A DNA stretch of 64,000 nt from Rhodopseudomonas sp. BAL398 (lineage in GTDB: Bacteria > Pseudomonadota > Alphaproteobacteria > Rhizobiales > Xanthobacteraceae): assembly GCF_033001325.1 (NCBI RefSeq), contig NZ_CP133111.1:3364501-3428500 (forward strand). The letters run 5' to 3'. Made by a program: the position numbers and the translations under genes. Each line of letters starts with the position of its first letter. Position 1 is the stretch's first letter. The notes beneath the pieces were generated by a model. It worked only from the letters and a program-made list of their open reading frames with translations, did no database searches and was not told the DNA's origin. Positions 1 through 7,512 of the stretch are shown piece after piece.

Positions 1-2
1 TC

Positions 3-926
3 GATCGGATCGCGCGCATAGCCGGCGCCGCTCCCATCGTCGTCGACGGCGATGTTCGCGACCGCGAAACGATGGCGACGGCGCTGGCGCGCCACCTATG
101 TGGCGCGGTCATCCACTTTGCCGGCCTGAAGTCGATCACCCAATCGGTCAGCGAGCCGGCCCGCTATTACGACAACAATGTCGTCGGGACGCTGCGGCTG
201 GTTCAGGCGATGGAGGACGCCGGCGTGCATCGGCTGGTGTTCTCGTCGTCGGCGGCGGTCTATGGCGATCCGGTGGCGCTGCCGCTGACAGAGGATCACC
301 GGCTGTCGCCCCGCACCCCCTATGGCCGCACCAAATTGGTGGTCGAGACCATGCTGGCGGATCTGGCCGCCGCTTCGAACCGGTTCGAAATCGCGATCCT
401 GCGTTATTTCAATCCGGCAGGATCGCATGACAGCGGATTGATCGGAGAGGATCCCCGCGGCGCCGCCGGCAATCTGGCGCCCCTTGTCGCCCAGGTGGCA
501 ATGGGGCGCCGCTCGCATGTGACCGTTTTCGGCGACGACTACGATACGATCGACGGGACCGGCGTGAGGGATTACGTCCATGTGATGGATCTTGCCGCGG
601 GACATATCTGCGCGTTGCGATCCCTCGACCGCGACCGTTTCCTGACGGTCAATCTCGGCACCGGACGCGGCACCAGCGTTCTGGAACTGATCGACGCGTT
701 TGCGCAAGCCAGCGGTGCGACCATCCCGGTGCAGGTGGCGCCAAGGCGCAGCGGCGACGTTGCGAGCAACTACGCCAGCGCGGATCTGGCCGAACGCGTG
801 CTGGGTTGGCGCGCCAGGCGCAATCTCGCCGACATCTGCCGCGACGCCTGGAACTGGCAGCGCCGAAATCCCAACGGATATGCCGGCCCGTCGGAGCCAG
901 TTGGTGGACTCGAACCGAGACCGTGA
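3..926 (+). CDS. galE: UDP-glucose 4-epimerase, 5' end outside the window
   Basis: Interconverts UDP-glucose and UDP-galactose with bound NAD, in the cytoplasm, for polysaccharide precursor supply. The reading frame is open from base 3, before the first ATG at 72, and the residues before it (VVDGDVRDRE) continue the GalE fold. The N-terminal NAD-binding GxxGxxG is therefore just outside the window and the gene is partial, not short. Visible are HFAGLKSITQSVSEP, the SSSAAVYG serine motif, the catalytic YxxxK as YGRTK, and the GVRDYVHVMDLAAGH substrate region. The C-terminus is complete (NPNGYAG plus a short tail). NAD-dependent SDR epimerase is certain; galE itself is the best match, though other sugar epimerases are close relatives. 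Confidence 0.9.
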   Translation, partial: DRIARIAGAAPIVVDGDVRDRETMATALARHLCGAVIHFAGLKSITQSVSEPARYYDNNVVGTLRLVQAMEDAGVHRLVFSSSAAVYGDPVALPLTEDHRLSPRTPYGRTKLVVETMLADLAAASNRFEIAILRYFNPAGSHDSGLIGEDPRGAAGNLAPLVAQVAMGRRSHVTVFGDDYDTIDGTGVRDYVHVMDLAAGHICALRSLDRDRFLTVNLGTGRGTSVLELIDAFAQASGATIPVQVAPRRSGDVASNYASADLAERVLGWRARRNLADICRDAWNWQRRNPNGYAGPSEPVGGLEPRP

Positions 927-992
927 TCGGAATTCACAATGGGCCCATGGTTCAATCGCCTGGCTGTGGCCAGCCGCTTGCGGGTGGTCCGC

Positions 993-1148
993 TCAGTCGG
1001 GGAAGATCCGGGCCTTAGTGACGATCTTGGTCTGCCATTCGCGGCACCAAACAGCCGCGACCTCGTTGATGCAGGCCGGGTTGATCCGTGGGAAGCCGCA
1101 AGTTGGCTGCGGATGACCGTGAAGTAGCTCGAAGTCCATTACGGCCAT
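993..1148 (-). CDS. Possible 51-aa ORF or gene remnant in the galE to tRNA-Pro gap
   Basis: The stretch 927-1205 has no clear gene. On the minus strand one frame reads a protein-like sequence ending in KIVTKARIFPD and containing INPACINEVAAVWCREW. It is open from a stop near 1207, with ATG at 1148 or GTG just upstream. Low-complexity shadow features are absent and aromatic residues are frequent, which is why I list it. No strong ribosome site is seen. It could be a small gene or the tail of a decayed one. I do not recognise the family. Confidence 0.3.
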   Translation of the reverse strand: MAVMDFELLHGHPQPTCGFPRINPACINEVAAVWCREWQTKIVTKARIFPD

Positions 1149-1205
1149 CACCACCCGGATTTCCAAGGCCAGTCTGCGGAGGCGTTTGGAGGATTGCCGG
1201 ACTGG

Positions 1206-1613
1206 TCAAAAGCCTGCGATCGTCGTGCTCGGTTTCAGCACCTCAGCAAGCACATTTTTTAGCTTTGATGAGGGCAAACTGATTGTATCCCTTGCGAGTT
1301 GAAAAGGGAGTCTGAGAAAACCACACGTAAAAAGCACGTAGACTCGCTCATTCAAGTCGGAAGCTTCCATCTTAAATACCAAAGACTGATTCGAGCGCTG
1401 CTCATATATCTGTCTCATCTCGCGGCCGAAAGAGTATATTTCTTCAGAAGTCTTGAGGGACGCATGTGTGTACCGCTTAAGGCGCTGATAGATTGCGGTC
1501 TCAAAGTCCATCATTGCACGGTCGTCGGCGAGCCATCGAGCGAGACTGTTGGCGTCGCTCTGTCTGAGTCGAAGAAGGTTGGTCGACGATAAATCCAGCA
1601 TACCCACTCTCAT
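1206..1613 (-). CDS. Hypothetical protein, second gene of an accessory pair
   Basis: A 135-residue protein I do not recognise. It starts [10 protein letters not shown] and is rich in Leu, Ser and Arg with mixed helical character; I see no signal peptide, membrane segment or metal motif. Its ATG overlaps the TGA of the preceding gene by four bases (ATGA at 1610-1613), which implies translational coupling and supports both genes. Base composition is visibly AT-richer and codon use less GC-biased than in galE or the genes after the tRNA, so recent acquisition is likely. A product acting together with the upstream protein is inferred from the overlap only. Confidence 0.6.
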   Translation of the reverse strand: MRVGMLDLSSTNLLRLRQSDANSLARWLADDRAMMDFETAIYQRLKRYTHASLKTSEEIYSFGREMRQIYEQRSNQSLVFKMEASDLNERVYVLFTCGFLRLPFQLARDTISLPSSKLKNVLAEVLKPSTTIAGF

Positions 1614-2134
1614 GCGAGGAACTGCAGCTTTACGTAAACTCCCAAAGCTTGGAATTCGTCGCTAACGTTGATCAAATGTTCGAGCTTTCGATCAAAGCCG
1701 AAGCGGCCTGATTTATTGCTTAAGGTCCAGATGAATTCTTCACCTTCCTGGTCGAGGTAGAGTTCTCCAGAAATTCGCGCTCGGGCACCATCGACAAGCA
1801 TCGGGTGACCCAGGTGATGGAAACTCCTAGGATATTCTACATTCCGAGATCTGGGAAAGCGTTTCTCAGGAAAGTCAGCGTTGCAGCTTTGCTCAATGCA
1901 AATCCGGATTTCTCCGGTTTCGGCTACGGCCCAGATCAGTGTCATGTGGCTGATGGCGGCAAGTGCGTAGGGATTTTTTTGAGCCCAATCAAGCAGATCG
2001 GTCAGCCAACCAGAAATCTTCGAATCTAGATGATCAAACTCGATTGGTTCTGCATTTGCCTCCCCTTCCTTCAATTCGCCGTCTCGGCACTCACCAAATC
2101 TCAGGTCGAGATCAGTAACCGCGACGTCGGCCAT
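1610..2134 (-). CDS. Hypothetical protein, first gene of an accessory pair next to tRNA-Pro
   Basis: A 174-residue soluble protein. The N-terminal half is acidic ([16 protein letters not shown]). The centre has a Trp-rich helix ([20 protein letters not shown]). The C-terminal half reads [19 protein letters not shown], then SNKSGRFGF, then VYVKLQFL. The HP-(x)n-ARISGEL...NKSGRF pattern reminds me of a small domain seen near polymorphic-toxin and secretion loci, but this is a loose resemblance from memory. The start is supported by AAGGG about 8 bases upstream of ATG at 2134. It lies 76 bases from the 3' end of tRNA-Pro, a common integration position, and shares the low GC of its partner. Function unknown. 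Confidence 0.65.
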   Translation of the reverse strand: MADVAVTDLDLRFGECRDGELKEGEANAEPIEFDHLDSKISGWLTDLLDWAQKNPYALAAISHMTLIWAVAETGEIRICIEQSCNADFPEKRFPRSRNVEYPRSFHHLGHPMLVDGARARISGELYLDQEGEEFIWTLSNKSGRFGFDRKLEHLINVSDEFQALGVYVKLQFLA

Positions 2135-2210
2135 AAAGCGGCCCTTGATTCAAAGAAAAGGTCATTCCGTTGCGCCGCCTCAGGGCAATATCTACAACCT
2201 ATTGAAATGT

Positions 2211-2287
2211 TGGTCGGAGTGGCAGGATTCGAACCTGCGACCCCTGCGTCCCGAACGCAGTGCTCTACCGGGCTGAGCCACACTCCG
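2211..2287 (-). tRNA. tRNA-Pro (anticodon CGG)
   Basis: A complete 77-nt cloverleaf on the minus strand. Acceptor arms CGGAGTG and CACTCCG pair exactly, followed by discriminator A and an encoded CCA. The D-arm contains AGCCCGGTAGAGC. The anticodon stem CTGCG/CGCAG encloses loop TTCGGGA, giving anticodon CGG. The T-arm is GCAGGTTCGAATCCTGC. The 3' end faces the lower-GC gene pair at 1206-2134. Confidence 0.97.
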
Positions 2288-2352
2288 ACAACTGGGGCGG
2301 CTTATAGCCTTGGGTTTCGCTGACCGCAAGAAGGCTATTGAGGAATGAATCT

Positions 2353-3348
2353 ATGATGACGATCAGGCAGGCGACCCAGACCCTGGAAGCCGACGACGCC
2401 GCCGTGCTGGCGGCGGCGCGGTGCCTCAAGGGCGGCGGTTTGCTGGCATTCCCGACCGAGACGGTTTACGGGCTCGGCGCCGATGCCGGCAATCCCGATG
2501 CCATTGCGCGTCTGTATCGCGCCAAGGGCCGGCCCTCGTTCAATCCGCTGATCGCCCATGTGGCGGATCTGGCCGCCGCGCGGCGCCTCGCCAGCTTCGA
2601 TGCCACCGCGCTGGCGCTGGCCGAGGCGTTCTGGCCGGGGCCGCTGACGCTGGTGTTGCCGAAGCTGCAAGGCTGCGCGGTGGCGGATCTGGCCACCGCC
2701 GGGCTCGACAGCGTGGCGATCCGGGTGCCGTCGCATCCTTTGGCCCGCGCCATCCTGCGCGCATTCGGCGGCGCCGTGGTGGCGCCCTCGGCGAATCGCT
2801 CCGGCCACGTCTCGCCGACCACCGCCGCCCATGTCAAAGCCGACCTCGACGGCCGCATCGACCTGATCGTCGATGGCGGCAAGGTGGCGGTCGGGGTCGA
2901 ATCCACCATTCTCAGCTGCCTGGGCGAACCGATGCTGCTGCGCCCCGGCGGACTACCCCGCGATGCGATCGAGCGCGTGCTGGGCCACGCGCTGCGCGCG
3001 ACGCCACCCTCGCCGCGGGCCGACAGCACCCGGCCGCTGGCGCCGGGGATGGTGGCGTCGCATTACGCCCCACGCGCCCAAGTCCGGCTCGATGCCGACC
3101 GGCTTGCGCCCGGCGAGGCGCTGCTGGCCTTCGGGACGGCGACGCTTCCGGGCGCCGCGAGCGCGTCGGCGGTGCTCAATCTGTCGGAACGCGGCGATCT
3201 GATCGAGGCCGCCGCCAATCTGTTCGGTCATCTGCGCGCGCTCGACGCCAGCGGCGCGCGCGGCATCGCGGTGATGCCGATCCCACGGCATGACCTCGGC
3301 GAGGCCATCAACGACCGGCTGCGCCGCGCCGCGGCGCCGCGGGACTGA
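2353..3348 (+). CDS. sua5: L-threonylcarbamoyladenylate synthase, Sua5 type
   Basis: Makes threonylcarbamoyl-AMP from threonine, bicarbonate and ATP, the first step of the universal t6A37 modification of ANN-decoding tRNAs, in the cytoplasm. The YrdC domain occupies roughly residues 15-200, with FPTETVYGLG, the KGRPSFNPL nucleotide-binding motif and VGVESTIL. The linker RPLAPGMVASHYAP and a C-terminal Rossmann-like Sua5 domain follow, so this is the two-domain Sua5 form, not the short TsaC. I place the start at ATG 2353 because GAGG at 2340-2343 sits 9 bases upstream; a TTG at 2338 would also be in frame. Product 331 aa, normal for the family. Confidence 0.93.
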   Translation: MMTIRQATQTLEADDAAVLAAARCLKGGGLLAFPTETVYGLGADAGNPDAIARLYRAKGRPSFNPLIAHVADLAAARRLASFDATALALAEAFWPGPLTLVLPKLQGCAVADLATAGLDSVAIRVPSHPLARAILRAFGGAVVAPSANRSGHVSPTTAAHVKADLDGRIDLIVDGGKVAVGVESTILSCLGEPMLLRPGGLPRDAIERVLGHALRATPPSPRADSTRPLAPGMVASHYAPRAQVRLDADRLAPGEALLAFGTATLPGAASASAVLNLSERGDLIEAAANLFGHLRALDASGARGIAVMPIPRHDLGEAINDRLRRAAAPRD

Positions 3349-3408
3349 CGGCGGCGCAAGTTTCCGCTAGGCTTTGCCGCGCCAATCAAGAAACCACCGG
3401 AAAAGCCC

Positions 3409-4833
3409 ATGAACATCCAGCAGAAGCCGCCTGCGCTCGCCCCCGAACTGCTGGCGCGGTTCGCCGCCATCGTCGGCGATAAATATGCCGTCACCGCGCC
3501 GGCCGATATCGAGCCCTATGTCACCGAGGACCGCAACCTGTTCCACGGGACCTCGGCGCTGGTGCTGCGGCCGGGCTCGACCGCCGAGGTGGCGGCGATC
3601 TGCAGGCTCGCCTCCGAGGCGCGCATCGCGCTGGTGCCGCAGGGCGGCAATACCGGGCTGGTCGGCGGCCAGACGCCGCTCAATGGCGAGGTGGTGGTGT
3701 CGCTGCGGCGGATGGATGCGATCCGCGAGATCGACACCGAATCCAACACCATGACGGTGGAGGCCGGGCTGATCCTGCAAAACGCCCAGGCCCGCGCCGC
3801 CGAGGTCGACCGGCTGTTTCCGCTGTCGCTCGCCGCCCAGGGCAGCTGCACCATCGGCGGCAATCTGTCGACCAATGCGGGCGGCACCGCGGCATTGGCC
3901 TATGGCCTGGCGCGCGACATGGCGCTCGGGCTCGAAGTCGTGCTCGCCGACGGGCGCGTGCTCAACACGCTGTCGAAGCTGAAGAAGGACAATACCGGCT
4001 ACGATCTGCGCAATCTGTTCATCGGCGCCGAGGGCACGCTCGGTATCATCACCGCGGCGACGCTGAAACTGTTTCCCAAGCCGCGCGCAATCGACACCGC
4101 CTTTGTCGGGCTGCAATCGCCGGCCGCGGCGTTGCGGCTGCTGCAGATCGCCCAGGCCGAGGCCGCCGGCAACCTCACCAGCTTCGAACTGATCGCCGAG
4201 ATCGCGCTGGATTTTTCCGTCCGCCACGGCATCGGGATTCGCGATCCGTTGCAGAGCAGGTATCCGTGGTACGTGCTGATCGAATTGTCGTCGTCGCGCG
4301 ACGATGCCGGCGCGGCGCTGCAGACGATTCTCGAGCGCGGCATGGAGGACGGCATCGTCGACGACGCCGCGATCGCCGCCAATCTGAGCCAGCAGCAAGC
4401 GTTCTGGAAGTTGCGCGAGGAGATCTCGCCGGCGCAAAAACCCGAAGGCGGTTCGATCAAGCACGACGTCTCGGTGCCGGTCGCGGCGGTGCCGGCTTTC
4501 ATCGCCGAGGCCAATGACGCCGTCATCGGACTGATCCCGGGCGCCCGGCCGGTGCCGTTCGGCCATCTCGGCGACGGCAACATCCACTACAATGTCAGCC
4601 AGCCGCTCGGCGCCGACAAGGCGGCGTTCCTGGCGCAATGGCACGCGGTCAACGCGACGGTGTTCGCCGTCGTGCGCAGGATGGGCGGCTCGATCTCCGC
4701 CGAACACGGCATCGGCGTGCTCAAGCGCGACGAATTGCCGGCGGTGAAGGACAAGGTGGCGATGGAGTTGATGCGGTCGATCAAGGCCGTGCTCGACCCG
4801 CTCGGGATCATGAATCCCGGCAAGGTGCTGTGA
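3409..4833 (+). CDS. FAD-binding oxidoreductase, D-2-hydroxyacid dehydrogenase type (GlcD/D2HGDH/Dld-like)
   Basis: A 474-aa flavoprotein of the VAO/PCMH superfamily that oxidises a D-2-hydroxyacid to the 2-oxoacid and passes electrons to a quinone or other carrier. The FAD-binding domain (about residues 45-225) shows VPQGGNTGLVGG, SCTIGGNLSTNAGG and the GAEGTLGIITAATLKLFP stretch. The C-terminal cap has the metal-ligand motif HLGDGNIHYN and SAEHGIGVLKRDEL, followed by NPGKVL at the end. It is a standalone single-subunit enzyme, with no glcE or glcF next to it. D-2-hydroxyglutarate, D-lactate and glycolate are all possible substrates; sequence reading alone cannot decide. Confidence 0.88.
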   Translation: MNIQQKPPALAPELLARFAAIVGDKYAVTAPADIEPYVTEDRNLFHGTSALVLRPGSTAEVAAICRLASEARIALVPQGGNTGLVGGQTPLNGEVVVSLRRMDAIREIDTESNTMTVEAGLILQNAQARAAEVDRLFPLSLAAQGSCTIGGNLSTNAGGTAALAYGLARDMALGLEVVLADGRVLNTLSKLKKDNTGYDLRNLFIGAEGTLGIITAATLKLFPKPRAIDTAFVGLQSPAAALRLLQIAQAEAAGNLTSFELIAEIALDFSVRHGIGIRDPLQSRYPWYVLIELSSSRDDAGAALQTILERGMEDGIVDDAAIAANLSQQQAFWKLREEISPAQKPEGGSIKHDVSVPVAAVPAFIAEANDAVIGLIPGARPVPFGHLGDGNIHYNVSQPLGADKAAFLAQWHAVNATVFAVVRRMGGSISAEHGIGVLKRDELPAVKDKVAMELMRSIKAVLDPLGIMNPGKVL

Positions 4834-4872
4834 GCGGCCGCCAATAACCCGACATCGCCACGGATGATGCGC

Positions 4873-5028
4873 GCTCCCCTCCCCCCTGCGGGGAGGGGTT
4901 GGGGGTGGGGGTGCCGCGAGCACTGCGCCGGCGGGAGTACGATTGGAGCACAGGTCGGGGGATCAATCGCAGATGCCCGCGCCCGTTGCCCCCCCACCCC
5001 CGCCCCCTCCCCGCAAGGGGGAGGGGAG
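4873..5028. repeat. Convergent doublet of C/G-rich palindromic repeat units
   Basis: Two hairpin-forming arms lie in opposite orientation in the 218-base gap between convergent genes. The left arm (4873-4911) folds CTCCCC...GGGGAGGGG and continues into G5TG5. The right arm (4989-5028) is its mirror, C-rich then CCCCCTCCCC-GCAA-GGGGGAGGGG. About 77 bases separate them. The architecture matches the units at 42055-42186 and 43093-43576 but lacks the variable inner hairpin. Confidence 0.85.
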
Positions 5029-5051
5029 AAGGCACCGCGCTGACTCGTTCA

Positions 5052-5822
5052 TCAGAACAGCGAGCCCTGCCCGCTGTCCTCCGAGGGCGCTGGCACCGGT
5101 TTCGGCGCCGGCTTTTTCGCCGGCTTCGGCGGTGCGCCGGCATTCCCCCCCTGCTCCGCCGCGATCGGCAGCAGCAATTGCGCATTGTCGTTGGCGACGC
5201 GGTTGACCGCGGTCGAGACCGGATGCCAGACAAACGCGCCCTCGGCCGGCGGCTGCAGCAGCGCCACCGCGGATTCGGCGTCAAAATGGGTGCAATCCAG
5301 CCAGTGCTCGTAATCCTGCGGGGCGATCGTCACCGGGACGCGGTGATGCAATTGGGCCAGATCGCCGGTCGCCGCGGTGGTGAGGATCGCCACGGTGTCG
5401 AGTTCTTCGCCATTCGGCCCGACCCAGGTTTCGGCCAACGCGGCGAGACCGATCGGGCCGCCGTCGCGCGGATGAATGAAATAGGGCTGTTTGAGCTTGC
5501 CGGCGGCCAGCCATTCGAAATAGCCATCGGCCGGAACCAGGCAGCGCCGCCGCTTGATCGCGGCGCGGAACGCCGGCTTCTCCAGCACGGTTTCGGCGCG
5601 CGCATTGATCAGCAAGGTGAATTTAGCCGGGTCCTTGACCCAGGACGGCAGCAGCCCCCAGCGCATCAGCCGGAATCGGCGCGCGCCCTGTTCCAGCATC
5701 ACTACGGGAATCGGCTGGGTCGGGGCGATATTGTAACGCGGCGGGAAATTCGGCTGGTCGACATAGCCGAAGGCCAACCTGACCGCCGCCGGCGCCGAAG
5801 TGATTACAAAGCGTCCGCACAT
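5052..5822 (-). CDS. SOS response-associated peptidase family protein (SRAP, HMCES/YedK-like)
   Basis: Forms a covalent thiazolidine link with abasic sites in single-stranded DNA, protecting them during replication. Cys2, which becomes the N-terminal nucleophile after Met removal, is present in MCGRFVIT. The other family signatures follow: YNIAPTQPIPVV, RWGLLPSWVKD, NARAETVLEKPAFR, RRCLVPADGYFEW and the active-site His in HHRVPVTI. At 256 aa it has a Pro/Lys-rich C-terminal tail (PPKPAKKPAPKPVPAP) beyond the catalytic core. Convergent with the FAD-oxidase gene across the repeat at 4873-5028. Confidence 0.93.
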   Translation of the reverse strand: MCGRFVITSAPAAVRLAFGYVDQPNFPPRYNIAPTQPIPVVMLEQGARRFRLMRWGLLPSWVKDPAKFTLLINARAETVLEKPAFRAAIKRRRCLVPADGYFEWLAAGKLKQPYFIHPRDGGPIGLAALAETWVGPNGEELDTVAILTTAATGDLAQLHHRVPVTIAPQDYEHWLDCTHFDAESAVALLQPPAEGAFVWHPVSTAVNRVANDNAQLLLPIAAEQGGNAGAPPKPAKKPAPKPVPAPSEDSGQGSLF

Positions 5823-5876
5823 TCCCTGCTCCTAAACGGTATTCCATTCAGAGCCTCTTAACCCCGAGCGTCAAGA

Positions 5877-6401
5877 ATGCCGCGGATGTCATCCGCGAAT
5901 TCCAATCAGGCCCAATCCGAACGCCCGACGCCGCTGCGCGTCGACGCGGACGCCAACGCATGGGCGGCCAAGCTGGTCGCCGCCAATATCAACCCGAAAA
6001 CCGGCCTGGCCACCGACTATTTGAACCATTTCAACGAAGCCATCATGCTGCTCGAGATGATCCCCGACATGCCGGAATGCTCGGAGGACTTTCTCGAATG
6101 GCAGCCGCTGTCCTATGCCGAGCATTTCCACGCCTCCAATTTCAAGGCGCGCGACCTCGCGATCGAGGCCTACGACACCGCGGACCCGCAGATCCGGTCG
6201 GATTTCGACAGCATCACCGACACCATGAAGGAGATCCTCACCGCGGTCGGCGCGGCGATGCGCGACGTCCAGCAGGACAGCACCCGCGCCAAACTCGCCG
6301 AGCAGGCCGCCGACTGGGTCAGGCCGCTGGTGACCCGGGCCGGCGGCGTCATCAACGGCCAGGGCATCGAGGCCGACGTCGACTACATCATGAGCCACTG
6401 A
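5877..6401 (+). CDS. Conserved hypothetical protein (174 aa)
   Basis: A soluble, acidic, helical protein. After a short Ser/Asn-rich leader it contains ANINPKTGLATDYLNHFNEA, MLLEMIPDMPECSEDFLEW and a long helix ending ADWVRPLVTRAGGVINGQG. No signal peptide or membrane segment. I recognise it only as the type of conserved alphaproteobacterial hypothetical often found beside Nudix genes. The next gene starts 5 bases after its stop, so the two are probably co-transcribed. ATG 5877 is used; ATG 5886 is an equally possible start. Confidence 0.75.
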   Translation: MPRMSSANSNQAQSERPTPLRVDADANAWAAKLVAANINPKTGLATDYLNHFNEAIMLLEMIPDMPECSEDFLEWQPLSYAEHFHASNFKARDLAIEAYDTADPQIRSDFDSITDTMKEILTAVGAAMRDVQQDSTRAKLAEQAADWVRPLVTRAGGVINGQGIEADVDYIMSH

Positions 6402-6406
6402 CTCCC

Positions 6407-6829
6407 ATGTCCGCTTCCGCGCCACACCGCCCCCAAATTGCCTGCAGTGCCGCGATCTTCCGCGGCCAGGAGCTGCTGCTGGTGCGTCGCGCGCGCTCCC
6501 CCGCCAAGGGGGTCTATTCATTGCCAGGCGGCCGGGTCGAATATGGCGAATCGCTGGCGCAGGCGCTGCACCGGGAGGTTGCCGAAGAGACCGCGCTGAC
6601 GATCGAGATCGTCGCGCTGGCCGGGTGGCGCGAGGTGCTGCCGGGACCGGTCCATGCCGGCCATTACGTGATCATGTCGTTTGCGGCACGCTGGATCGCC
6701 GGGGAGCCGGTGCTGAACGACGAACTCGACGAATTCCGCTGGCTCGCGCCCGATGGACTTGGCGCGTTCAAGACCACCGAGGGGCTGTCCGAGATCGTCC
6801 ACGCCGCGCGCGGCCTGATCGGCGGCTGA
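6407..6829 (+). CDS. Nudix hydrolase
   Basis: Hydrolyses a nucleoside diphosphate linked to a variable group; the substrate cannot be told from sequence. The 140-aa single-domain protein begins MSASAPHRPQ and carries the Nudix box GGRVEYGES...REVAEETALTI at about residues 38-60. The consensus Gly of EExGU is Ala here (EETAL), a tolerated variation. The metal-binding REVAEE core is intact. It follows the hypothetical gene by 5 bases and fits the ADP-ribose/8-oxo-dGTP-like small Nudix class. I chose ATG 6407 because upstream in-frame sequence is the shadow of the previous gene. Confidence 0.9.
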   Translation: MSASAPHRPQIACSAAIFRGQELLLVRRARSPAKGVYSLPGGRVEYGESLAQALHREVAEETALTIEIVALAGWREVLPGPVHAGHYVIMSFAARWIAGEPVLNDELDEFRWLAPDGLGAFKTTEGLSEIVHAARGLIGG

Positions 6830-6899
6830 GCCGCCCGCAGTTGCGCGGCTTGCGCGGCTTGCGCCGAAAAGGCATATCAGGGCGCTGTTGGACCGGTTC

Positions 6900-7301
6900 A
6901 TGCTGAAATATCTGTTGGCCATCGTAATCGTCGTTGCGAGCTGCGGGCTGGATCTGGGTCTTGGTCCCAATCTTGGCCCGGCGCGGGCGCAGGATGTCGC
7001 CGCGCCGTTCGACGGCGACCTCGAGCGACTCGCCGAAATCCTCGGCTCGCTGCATTATCTGCGCGGCATCTGCGGCGCCGAGGAGGGCAGCAAATGGCGC
7101 AGCGAAATGCAGGCGCTGATCGATGCCGAAACCCCTTCGGGCGAGCGCCGGACCCGGATGACCGTCGCCTTCAACCGCGGCTATAACGGCTTCCAGCAGA
7201 CCTATCGGACCTGCACCCCGGCCGCCAATATCGCGATCCGCCGCGCCCTCGAAGAGGGCTCGAAGATCGCGCGCGACCTGACCGCGCGTTACGCCAACTA
7301 G
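6900..7301 (+). CDS. TIGR02301-family secreted protein
   Basis: A small exported alphaproteobacterial protein of unknown role. The hydrophobic signal peptide (LKYLLAIVIVVASCGL) is followed by a processing region near PARAQD. The mature part has HYLRGICGAEEGSKWR, ALIDAE, FNRGYNGFQQTYRTC and the ending ARDLTARYAN. Two conserved Cys (in GICG and YRTC) could form a periplasmic disulfide. ATG 6900 is used; a TTG at 6888 preceded by AGGG is an alternative. The TAG stop merges into the repeat that starts at 7301. Confidence 0.85.
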   Translation: MLKYLLAIVIVVASCGLDLGLGPNLGPARAQDVAAPFDGDLERLAEILGSLHYLRGICGAEEGSKWRSEMQALIDAETPSGERRTRMTVAFNRGYNGFQQTYRTCTPAANIAIRRALEEGSKIARDLTARYAN

Positions 7302-7404
7302 AGCGTTTTCGAGCGAAGTGGATCCCGGTTCGCGTGAAGAAAACGCGACAAAACAAGAATCTAGAGCTCCGGTTCTGATTCTATCAGAACCGGAATTGCT
7401 CTAG
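7301..7404. repeat. Interspersed GAGCGTTTT element with strong hairpin
   Basis: The element begins GAGCGTTTTCGAGCGAAGTG and runs to TTGCTCTAG. Its second half is a perfect 12-bp hairpin, TCCGGTTCTGAT (7368-7379) and ATCAGAACCGGA (7383-7394), enclosed by GAGC/GCTC. I recognise this family as widespread between genes in Bradyrhizobium and Rhodopseudomonas. It may also end transcription of the upstream gene. Confidence 0.8.
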
Positions 7405-7512
7405 CGCATGTTCACGATTGGTGGAATCGGGAGATTGCTGCCGGCCGCCAAGCGAGAGCTACAGCCCACTGCGGCAGCGCAGTGGGTCGTCATCGTCATT
7501 GCGCCGCCGATC

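Noticed and set aside
3-72. galE taken as starting at ATG 72
   Set aside because: The frame is open and galE-like upstream to base 3, so the start is outside the window.
2155-2287. Direct repeat of the tRNA-Pro 3' end as an att site for an island
   Set aside because: I found no second copy of the tRNA 3' sequence between 930 and 2210, so no attachment site can be claimed.
3367-4923. 518-aa minus-strand open frame
   Set aside because: Antisense shadow of the FAD oxidase gene; His/Arg/Asp/Gln-rich composition with no family features.
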